From Aquimarina sp. TRL1 (GTDB lineage Bacteria > Bacteroidota > Bacteroidia > Flavobacteriales > Flavobacteriaceae), in the NCBI RefSeq assembly GCF_013365535.1, contig NZ_CP053590.1, positions 4,268,501-4,332,500 of the forward strand: DNA of 64,000 nt, written 5' to 3'. Each line of letters begins with the position of its first letter. Position 1 is the first letter of the stretch. Below, piece after piece: positions 28,998-36,154 of this stretch. Below the pieces are notes generated by a model, which ran no database searches, was not told the origin of the DNA, and worked only from the letters and a program-made list of their open reading frames with translations. The position numbers and the translations under genes were made by a program.

Positions 28998-30701
28998 ATG
29001 TTAACACAGTCAAAGTCAGGAAGTGACGCTGTCACTGCTACAGATACTTCGTACCCTGTAGCCACCATAACCAACAATTCCTCTTATGAGGTCGTTATAT
29101 ACGATGTGTATAATCCATCCAAAGGAGCTACTACTGTTCCATATGAATATACTAAATTAGAAACCATTGCTGTAGGAGCAACCAAAGAAGTACAAACTAT
29201 CAGAGATGTATCCATGCTTCAGGCTATGTATACAGGAACGATAGAACAAATTAACGATTTTTATTGCTATCAATTTCCGATTAAGGTGATGTCGGTAATG
29301 CAATTTTCTTTTGGGGATCCCCCTCCGATAACATATTCAATCGAAAAAACAGATGAAGATGCGATGATTCAGTCATTTCTATTTCATCGTTTTGCAATGG
29401 CAAATCCGGACTCCTCTCTAACCAAAAACCTGTATGCTTCCTTAAAAGAAGGAAGTGTAGACAGTGTGAATGATTTTTTTGCAGGAACTAAGAATTTTAC
29501 TTCTTGTACGCTGAGTTCATGGAATGCCATACAATCCTGGTTACAAATGTTTACTTCCGGGTGGCAGGGACCTTATTTCTTATATGAAGAAGAGCCTGAT
29601 CCGGCACCAAGTGATTATGTTCCTGTACTGATAGCTACGCTGGATATTACCTCTACCGCTACAGATAACACTGCGACCTTAAAGATGTGTAGTGAAGACT
29701 CCAAGGGAAATCCAGTATATGCAGATCCTCCAGAAACCACTACAATTATTATGAATGGAGATGGAACCATGGGGGATAGTAATCCAGGGCAGGATGTATC
29801 TGTTTCGCTGACGCCTGTATGGATGAATGTTATTCAAACAACGATGAAGGATGGAGTACCTACCTCTAATTATATTGTAGGACCAGTAGTAACGGGAACC
29901 ATTGCAAACAAAAAAGTGGTTTCTACTCAGGTTGCTAGACAATTACCTAGTAAAAAATCAAGTGGAAGTGCGCAGCAGGAATCTTCTTTTGATGCTTCGT
30001 TTGGAAAAATATGTCAGGGAGTAGGCTTATTGGTAGGTCTATTGATGCTAGGAGATTTTGCTGCTAAAATAGGAAAGTCAGCTAAAAATAAGTTGACTAA
30101 ATCCAAAGAAAAAGCAGAGTCAAAAGAAGAATTTGAAGCACAGGAAAAAACCATTAATGAAACACCTGATGCAAAGGTTGTATCCGAAGCTACAGAACAG
30201 GAAGCTACATTTTCTTCTGATGCTTCTAAAGTTTCTGACAGTTATGCTGATACCTCAGAAGCATTACAGGAAGATGTAATGATGCAGACAATGGAAGATA
30301 CTTCTTCTTCTATTAGTAATGAAATTCGTGAGCAGGTAGAAGACGGATATACTCCTACAGAAGATTTCGAATCGGCAGTACAGGATTTAGAAACTTCCTT
30401 TAGTGATGCCAAAGCTAAAATAGAAAGTGGGGATTTCTCTGAAGCCAGTGCTGAATTGAGCACAGCCTCTAAAAACATTGATATCACCTTACAGGATAGT
30501 AGTGCAGAAATGCATGATTGGGAATCCCAATCTCTGCAGGAATCGTCAGATGCAGTAAAAGATGCAGCTTCTGCCTCAGAAGCATTAGATGAGGCACAGG
30601 ATGCCCGGGAAAAAACACTGGAGAATGAAGCAGATGATTCCGGTTTTGATGCAGAAGATGAAAAATGGCCGGAAACAGATACAATTCCTGAAGAATTATA
30701 A
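28998..30701 (+). CDS. Unknown protein 1: N-terminal shared module, hydrophobic helix, helical C-terminus
   Basis: I do not recognise this 567-residue protein. The ATG at 28998 is preferred to a TTG at 28965. No signal peptide is present. Residues about 15-190 form a beta-rich module opening YPVATITNNSSYEVVIYDVY and ending FFAGTKNFTSCTLSSWNAI, which is also found at the start of unknown protein 3. About 210-330 is another beta-rich stretch. Residues 341-356 (GVGLLVGLLMLGDFAA) are hydrophobic enough for a membrane or packing helix. The rest is acidic and helical (Glu, Ala, Ser-rich) and includes a module of about 80 residues shared with unknown protein 2 (DNA about 30310-30555). It starts a plus-strand set with 25-base and 11-base gaps. 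A pore-forming or structural role is speculative. Confidence 0.7.
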   Translation: MLTQSKSGSDAVTATDTSYPVATITNNSSYEVVIYDVYNPSKGATTVPYEYTKLETIAVGATKEVQTIRDVSMLQAMYTGTIEQINDFYCYQFPIKVMSVMQFSFGDPPPITYSIEKTDEDAMIQSFLFHRFAMANPDSSLTKNLYASLKEGSVDSVNDFFAGTKNFTSCTLSSWNAIQSWLQMFTSGWQGPYFLYEEEPDPAPSDYVPVLIATLDITSTATDNTATLKMCSEDSKGNPVYADPPETTTIIMNGDGTMGDSNPGQDVSVSLTPVWMNVIQTTMKDGVPTSNYIVGPVVTGTIANKKVVSTQVARQLPSKKSSGSAQQESSFDASFGKICQGVGLLVGLLMLGDFAAKIGKSAKNKLTKSKEKAESKEEFEAQEKTINETPDAKVVSEATEQEATFSSDASKVSDSYADTSEALQEDVMMQTMEDTSSSISNEIREQVEDGYTPTEDFESAVQDLETSFSDAKAKIESGDFSEASAELSTASKNIDITLQDSSAEMHDWESQSLQESSDAVKDAASASEALDEAQDAREKTLENEADDSGFDAEDEKWPETDTIPEEL

Positions 30702-30726
30702 TATACTAACTTAAAACCTTACAAGA

Positions 30727-31782
30727 ATGATTATTACATGGTACACAGACCCGTCAAAAGGAGCCTTTACAGAAGCAGGCGGAAAATATTCATCATATTA
30801 TCAATATGATACAACGACTAAGAAATTTGCGAGAATCCGATTAGAATTAGGAAGAGGTGTCTCTGCTAGTGGAGATACAGGGAAAACCGGGGCATTTTTT
30901 AAAGAGAGAAGATATGTAGGTTTTGGTGATAAAGCAAAAGTAAAGACATCTCAGAAAGAGAAGTGGAGTGTGAATGAAGATGGAGATCTTTGTTTTGATG
31001 GAACGCCGCTACAAAAAACTCCCGAGGATAACTTGAGAACATTTGATACCTCTTCTACAGTATTTAATGAAGATACTTTTATTCACAGAGGGAATGCAGT
31101 GACTTCCGATGCGCATTTTCCAGAAGGAATTGATGTAAAACACTTGAGCTTAATCGCTAATGATACCATCATTAATCAAAAAAGTATCAAATTGACAGAA
31201 TCAAGCGCCAGTGGGAAAGAATTATCAGATGCTCTAAAGGAACGAGTGAGTAAAATTATTGATAAACCGTTTGCTGATATAACAGATGATGATTTACTGG
31301 CGAAGTTAAAAGAGCAGGTTTCTACCATTAAAGAAGAGTCGATAAAATCGACAAAAGAATCTCTGAATGATTCCTTGAGTGAAGTAGATACACTGTTAGA
31401 GGATATCCAAAGTCAAATCACGGATAACGGGCTGGTTCCTGACGAAAAATTCGAAAGTGCATTTAAGGAGCTTGGAGAACAAGTCAGTGCTGCAAAAACA
31501 GCAGCTTCTACCGGAGAGGGAATCCAAGATGCTATTAGCAAATTGTCTGAAGCAAAAACCACACTGAATGAAGCGGCTAAGGATTTAAGCGCGAAACATT
31601 TTGAAGCATTGGAAGAGCAAATGACCAATTCAGATGCAGCTATAAAAACAGCCTTATCAGATAGTCAGCAGTGGGAGGAAATTAGTGCGGAATACAGTGA
31701 AGCGGAATCCGCTACTTCCATAGAGGATTATGAAAAGAGTATTGGAAATAGTGAGGAAGTTGAAGCCGTAGAACTGAAGTAA
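30727..31782 (+). CDS. Unknown protein 2: helical protein sharing a module with protein 1
   Basis: An unrecognised 351-residue protein without a signal peptide. Residues about 1-160 look globular and mixed (MIITWYTDPSKGAFTEAGGK, FFKERRYVGFGDKAKV, DVKHLSLIANDTIINQKSI). Residues about 165-351 are almost wholly helical and acidic. The part IQSQITDNGLVPDEKFESAF through LSAKHFEALEEQ lines up with IREQVEDGYTPTEDFESAV through SSAEMHDWESQ of unknown protein 1. Shared points include the I..Q..D start, P.E.FESA, S.AK, LS.A and a closing SA and K.A. It is placed between unknown proteins 1 and 3 with 25-base and 11-base gaps, so all three should be made together. Function not known. Confidence 0.7.
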   Translation: MIITWYTDPSKGAFTEAGGKYSSYYQYDTTTKKFARIRLELGRGVSASGDTGKTGAFFKERRYVGFGDKAKVKTSQKEKWSVNEDGDLCFDGTPLQKTPEDNLRTFDTSSTVFNEDTFIHRGNAVTSDAHFPEGIDVKHLSLIANDTIINQKSIKLTESSASGKELSDALKERVSKIIDKPFADITDDDLLAKLKEQVSTIKEESIKSTKESLNDSLSEVDTLLEDIQSQITDNGLVPDEKFESAFKELGEQVSAAKTAASTGEGIQDAISKLSEAKTTLNEAAKDLSAKHFEALEEQMTNSDAAIKTALSDSQQWEEISAEYSEAESATSIEDYEKSIGNSEEVEAVELK

Positions 31783-31793
31783 ATCCATGGAGT

Positions 31794-34358
31794 ATGGCAT
31801 ATCCAAAACTTACAATACAGAATAATTTGTCAAAAAATATTGTAGTGTATGATGCATTTCAGGAAGATGCGAGTAATAAAGAACTCACTAACTATTTTGG
31901 AACACTGACGGATATAACGTCAGTGTCATCTGATAAGAGTGCGTCTTTTGAGCCAATTCACGGACCAATATCTACCTATATTATTTTTGATGAAACGTAT
32001 ACGCCTATTACACGAGTGTTTAGTATGGGAGATACGGAAGAGACCTTTACGGTGACCCAGGAGGAAGTCGATATCATGACAGCAACTCAGGCTTTTGTTA
32101 CCTTATTAGAAAAGAAACCTGATGATGCCTTATCAGTGAGTTTTCAGAAACTCATTAAAGGAGGAAAAGCAACAGCAGACGAGGTCAATACTTTTTTTAA
32201 AAATACTACTGAATATAAGAGTTGTACCTTTATCTCATATATGCTGGCCGTGGTAGCTTTGGCACGAACACCCAAGACTAAGGATAAACCACCACAGGAA
32301 CAGGCGTACAGTTTGAGCAGCTTGTGTACCTATATGGGGTTTGACTGGCCATCAGAATTACCGGATATAACCATCTCAGATTTTAGCTGTACCGATAATG
32401 GAGAAGCCATTCTCATAGGAGGGGTATTGACCATTACGGATGTTACCTTTGCAGATGGGGTTCTCGATAGAATTACTACATTCTTGCCAAGTACCAAAGT
32501 TACCTTTGGCGTAGAATTTATTTATAAGGCAGGGTTATCCGTTGGGGTAACCTGTCTTACATTCGGTTTTGAATCGATTAAGATTCCAATAGAAGATAAC
32601 AAGACCTTTGATATTGATAAACCTACCGTATTATTAACACTTAATCCACTGTTTAAGTTTGTCGTATTCGAAATCAAAGCAGATATTCCGTTTACTTTGT
32701 TTAACAGCCCGACCATTGATGCAGAGATTGCAATGACTATTGATAACATCGAAGCAGAAATAGGTGTAGAACTTTCGGGAAACAAAAGTACGTTGTTAAC
32801 ACCTCCGGGAATTAAAGGATTGCACTTCGATTCTTTTGGAGTGGGATTAGGTTTGTTTTTCGAACCTCCGGGATTTGCTATTGGAGTGGATGGAAGCTTC
32901 CATATTGGAGAAGACAAACAAGTGAGTTTAAACGATGATCAGTTTGCTATTGTTTGTCAGATGGAAGAGGAAATTCCGAATCCATTATACCTTTCCTTTT
33001 ATGTTCCTACCTTGAGTTTGGAAGAAGTAATTACCATATTCACAGATACTAAGGTGCCAATCGATTTTCCGATATCCTTTAGTGACCTGTCGTTTAGGTG
33101 GGCAGAAAATCCAATGGAACCGGTAGTGCTTCCAGATGGTTCTTTAGCTCCTATGGGATATGGTTTTAGTGGTTATATGGACTTATTTGGGTTAGGGTTC
33201 TATGGCTATCTGAATATCGATATGAATACGGGAATATCAGGAGATATCACGATGGACCCTTTTTCTCTGGGTTCAATTTTCAGGCTATCAGGTGATGGAA
33301 AAGAAGTTAGTATTAAAGTAGATGCCAGTGGAACTCCCATTCCTAATAATGCGATTCCAAAAACAGCTGCAGAGAAAAAAGTAATCGATGCTGCCACTGA
33401 TAAAACGATCATCAAAGCGGGAGGTCCTGAAATGACGTTGAGTACCTCGTCTTCTCCTTATTTTACTTTAGATGCTAAGGTGAGTTTACTGGAGGTTATA
33501 AGCGAAGAAATTGATGCGACTATTTCCAAAGAAGGAATTCATTTCGAGTTGGATTATGGGACCATATTACAATCAAAGATGAGTTGTACCTTACAGGACT
33601 ACCATAACTTTTCGGGCAGCTGTAGCTATGGAATAGATTTGCGAATCCCACTGCCAACAATTGCAGGCTTTGATTTGGGGTCTATACACCTGGATACGGG
33701 CTGTAGTTTGTCATTATCGATTACAACCAGTACTTCGGATATAGTGTTTAAGGTACAGGGAGCTTTTACTTTTGAAGGATTAGATCTTTCCTTTGGTCCG
33801 TTTGAACTGGATGTTGATATTAGCAGTATTTCTGCAGTCATAAAAGAAGTGGAGAAGTATATATTACGGAATGTGTCTTCTATTTTTGAAGCGATTATCA
33901 AGGATGCTTCTAAGTGGGCAGGCTATGTAGAAAAAGCCATTGTAAGTGGAGTAGAAGATGTAGCAGAGGGATTAAAAACCGCTTTTGACAAGTCAGCGAC
34001 TGAGGTAGCATCAATTATGCATGGAGCTGGATATGGGGTGGATGTGATCGCCTCTGGTTTAAAAACCGCTTTTTCTGCACCAGCAGATGTGATTGCCAGT
34101 GCTCTTAAGGATGGATTTGGAGCATCAGATACAGTAGTAACTGACTCACTGAAATATGTTGGGTTTGGCGCAGAAGAAACCGCCAAGGCACTAAATACTG
34201 TTTTTGGATTAGCACCTGATGCCGTATATACTATTCTCAAGGGAGCAGGATATGCAGAAAGCGCTATTAAAGATGCATTTGAATCTATTGGAGGTGCTTT
34301 TGCTGATGCAGCAAAGAGTATATGGCATGCCGTGTCCCATTGGGATCACTGGAGTTAG
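31794..34358 (+). CDS. Unknown protein 3: shared N-terminal module, long beta region, C-terminal helical repeats
   Basis: An unrecognised 854-residue protein with no signal peptide. Residues about 1-155 repeat the N-terminal module of unknown protein 1: YPKLTIQNNLSKNIVVYDAF, then VNTFFKNTTEYKSCTFISYM. Residues about 185-690 are long amphipathic beta stretches with repeated phrases such as GVGLGLFFEPPGFAIGVDGSF, DLFGLGFYGYLNIDM, ATISKEGIHFELDYGT and DLGSIHLDTGCSLSLSI. These suggest a large beta-sandwich or lipid-binding-like fold. Residues 720-834 (DNA 33951-34295) hold about eight repeats of 14-15 residues of the form xVAxxLKxAFG, alternating with GAGYxx. The tail ends SIWHAVSHWDHWS. It is the largest member of the set. 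Cytoplasmic or non-classically exported; function unknown. Confidence 0.72.
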   Translation: MAYPKLTIQNNLSKNIVVYDAFQEDASNKELTNYFGTLTDITSVSSDKSASFEPIHGPISTYIIFDETYTPITRVFSMGDTEETFTVTQEEVDIMTATQAFVTLLEKKPDDALSVSFQKLIKGGKATADEVNTFFKNTTEYKSCTFISYMLAVVALARTPKTKDKPPQEQAYSLSSLCTYMGFDWPSELPDITISDFSCTDNGEAILIGGVLTITDVTFADGVLDRITTFLPSTKVTFGVEFIYKAGLSVGVTCLTFGFESIKIPIEDNKTFDIDKPTVLLTLNPLFKFVVFEIKADIPFTLFNSPTIDAEIAMTIDNIEAEIGVELSGNKSTLLTPPGIKGLHFDSFGVGLGLFFEPPGFAIGVDGSFHIGEDKQVSLNDDQFAIVCQMEEEIPNPLYLSFYVPTLSLEEVITIFTDTKVPIDFPISFSDLSFRWAENPMEPVVLPDGSLAPMGYGFSGYMDLFGLGFYGYLNIDMNTGISGDITMDPFSLGSIFRLSGDGKEVSIKVDASGTPIPNNAIPKTAAEKKVIDAATDKTIIKAGGPEMTLSTSSSPYFTLDAKVSLLEVISEEIDATISKEGIHFELDYGTILQSKMSCTLQDYHNFSGSCSYGIDLRIPLPTIAGFDLGSIHLDTGCSLSLSITTSTSDIVFKVQGAFTFEGLDLSFGPFELDVDISSISAVIKEVEKYILRNVSSIFEAIIKDASKWAGYVEKAIVSGVEDVAEGLKTAFDKSATEVASIMHGAGYGVDVIASGLKTAFSAPADVIASALKDGFGASDTVVTDSLKYVGFGAEETAKALNTVFGLAPDAVYTILKGAGYAESAIKDAFESIGGAFADAAKSIWHAVSHWDHWS
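33951..34295 (+). repeat. Coding tandem repeat, about eight 14-15-residue units in unknown protein 3
   Basis: Units include VEDVAEGLKTAFDKSA, DVIASGLKTAFSAPA, DVIASALKDGFGASD, TVVTDSLKYVGFGAE and DAVYTILKGAGYAE. The hydrophobic spacing predicts short helices stacked as a solenoid. DNA copies are diverged, so the repeats are old. Confidence 0.75.
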
Positions 34359-34365
34359 CCCTGGT

Positions 34366-34399
34366 ACTATTCAGGCAAGACACTTCTTGCCTGAATAGT
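34366..34399. terminator. Perfect 15-bp hairpin with 4-base loop
   Basis: ACTATTCAGGCAAGA (34366-34380), loop CACT, then its exact complement (34385-34399). It starts 8 bases after the stop of unknown protein 3. No T-run follows on the plus strand, so it may be a terminator without U-tract, an mRNA end protector, or a partial terminator before the gene at 34455. Confidence 0.6.
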
Positions 34400-34454
34400 C
34401 TATGATATTATCATCCTGCTTCATTACCTATTTTATATATAAAACGAATACAAT

Positions 34455-35270
34455 ATGTCGCTAGAACTAAGCAATCCACTTCAATTATTATCGACAATAT
34501 CTCAACGACAAAAATGTCATGCGGTGGAATGGTCTATAAAAATAACACATAATACTGTCAGACCACGGTATAAACCTACCTTGTATATTTATCCTGATGA
34601 ACAACAACCTGCTTATAGATCCCTGACGCAGTTATTACATACTATAAAAACTCCAAGAACGGTACTTGATATTCATGATGATAGCAGGTTTACAGCTATG
34701 TACCAGGGACTTCGGTTACCTGTTGCGGCTTCTGAGGATAACTGTTTGTTTATACACGATTCAGAAACCCAATTTATACATTCATATCGATGGAGAGAAG
34801 AGAAGTCGTTTCAGCAACAACGCTATATGTACTCTAATCGTCTGCCGGTAACGGCTGTAAGAGATCATATTCACCCGGATTTGCATTCCATATTTGATTC
34901 GTTATTATTACAGGATGGGTTTAAAGACCAATTGGGTATTTGGTGTCAGAAGAAAGGAGATATAACACATGAGGTATACCTTACTTTCCCAAGTCGCCCG
35001 AAAATTGATTGGGTAATTGCAGGGATATCTCCTTTGCTGACTGCCTCAGGGGTACAGCAATTGCAGTCTTATAAAGGATTACGCTTTAAAAATATTGGAT
35101 TTGATGCAGTTACAGAGACAAGAGCGCCTGCAGTTACTATGTATTTTACAATACCAGTGTCGGATTACTTTCCTACAGATTATAAGGATTTAATGAAGAG
35201 GACTTTCCTGTTTTTCAGAGAAGAAACGGAATCGATACTACCTGAGCATATAAGGAAAGTATCTGTATAA
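34455..35270 (+). CDS. Unknown protein 4 of the cluster
   Basis: An unrecognised 271-residue protein with no signal peptide or membrane segment. It has a mixed alpha/beta composition. The second half has a strong beta pattern (HEVYLTFPSRPKIDWVIAGISPLL, LRFKNIGFDAVTETRAPAVTMYFTIP) in which a first strand set seems to be echoed by a second. That layout recalls enzymes built of repeated beta-alpha units, but no family could be named. It follows the hairpin after unknown protein 3 by 55 bases, on the same strand, and may be the last gene of the set or a separate unit. Its stop lies five bases from the stop of the convergent PepSY gene. Confidence 0.65.
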   Translation: MSLELSNPLQLLSTISQRQKCHAVEWSIKITHNTVRPRYKPTLYIYPDEQQPAYRSLTQLLHTIKTPRTVLDIHDDSRFTAMYQGLRLPVAASEDNCLFIHDSETQFIHSYRWREEKSFQQQRYMYSNRLPVTAVRDHIHPDLHSIFDSLLLQDGFKDQLGIWCQKKGDITHEVYLTFPSRPKIDWVIAGISPLLTASGVQQLQSYKGLRFKNIGFDAVTETRAPAVTMYFTIPVSDYFPTDYKDLMKRTFLFFREETESILPEHIRKVSV

Positions 35271-35275
35271 ATGAT

Positions 35276-35851
35276 TTATATGGTTTTTTTTAGCTTTTTC
35301 ATCCTTTTTGGACCATACCATAGCCAAAAACCAGTAATACAAAAGACTAAGAGAGAACCTCCCATAATCGTAGCATATACTCTTTTTAGAATACCATTAT
35401 CAGTTCCGATCCAATGATCGAGAATAGATCCGTCGTGTATATCTTCCAAGAGATCTGCATACCGTTTTTCGATATGGAGTACGGCGCCGGTAGCTCCGTC
35501 AATCTGTATTCCATAGTAATTAGAGAACACAAACTTAACGATACCCTTATGTATTCTAACATCAATACGTTTTAATGTAGAAGAGGGATTATACAATCCT
35601 GTTTTTTTCATGGTATTGTAGGCATAGCGTTGTAAGGTCTCCATAGGAAGCCATTCTTTAAAATCCGTAGAGGTTCCGGTATACGTATCGGATAGGATAA
35701 GACCATTGCTATGTTTTTTCCAGGCGAGAAGGATACCTGATATCGAAATACATAAGAAAAAAATAAAAAGAAAAAGCCCTGTGATGCGGTGTACTTTTCT
35801 AAAAAACCTTAATACCTTGGCATGTCTTTTTCTCCTTAACTGCTCCGTCAT
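35276..35851 (-). CDS. PepSY-associated membrane protein
   Basis: A 191-residue protein with an N-terminal membrane helix (HRITGLFLFIFFLCISISGILLAW) and a C-terminal one (YATIMGGSLLVFCITGFWLWYGP). This is the two-helix frame of PepSY_TM proteins, with an extracytoplasmic PepSY-like stretch between (GIVKFVFSNYYGIQIDGATGAVL). HRITGL and the closing WLWYGPKR are typical of the family. Bacteroidota relatives often sit beside TonB-dependent receptors or iron-reduction genes. Here it is divergent from the SusC gene that starts 303 bases away and convergent with unknown protein 4. Function is not settled; a redox or metal link is common in the family but not shown here. Confidence 0.8.
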   Translation of the reverse strand: MTEQLRRKRHAKVLRFFRKVHRITGLFLFIFFLCISISGILLAWKKHSNGLILSDTYTGTSTDFKEWLPMETLQRYAYNTMKKTGLYNPSSTLKRIDVRIHKGIVKFVFSNYYGIQIDGATGAVLHIEKRYADLLEDIHDGSILDHWIGTDNGILKRVYATIMGGSLLVFCITGFWLWYGPKRMKKLKKTI

Positions 35852-36154
35852 AAATTACGTCATTTTCATTTCTAAAAGCCCCCTTTTGAGATAAGAGGCT
35901 ATTTCAGGCTACAATTTTATTAGAAATTATCGGAATCAATACAGCTTTAACTCTTTTTTAGCGTTAATTCAATTTTGCCTAGGATTTTATTAAGAAAGCA
36001 TCCGGTTATTTTGCAGTCCGAAGTCCTTTAGCTTTTAAGAGAAGTTATTAGTCGAAAAAATTTATGATCCTTTCCTAATAATAAGAACTTATAAAGGTTA
36101 AAATCAGGACCTGTTAATTTAACAATAACTAATAATAATTAAATAATAGTAAGT
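35852..36154. other. Divergent promoter region between PepSY and SusC genes
   Basis: No gene. TTATTTTG at 36006-36013 is one base off the TAnnTTTG element and could serve the SusC gene, with a long leader of about 140 bases. A TTTG at 35974-35977 is too far upstream to pair with it well, so the promoter is unproven. Confidence 0.35.
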
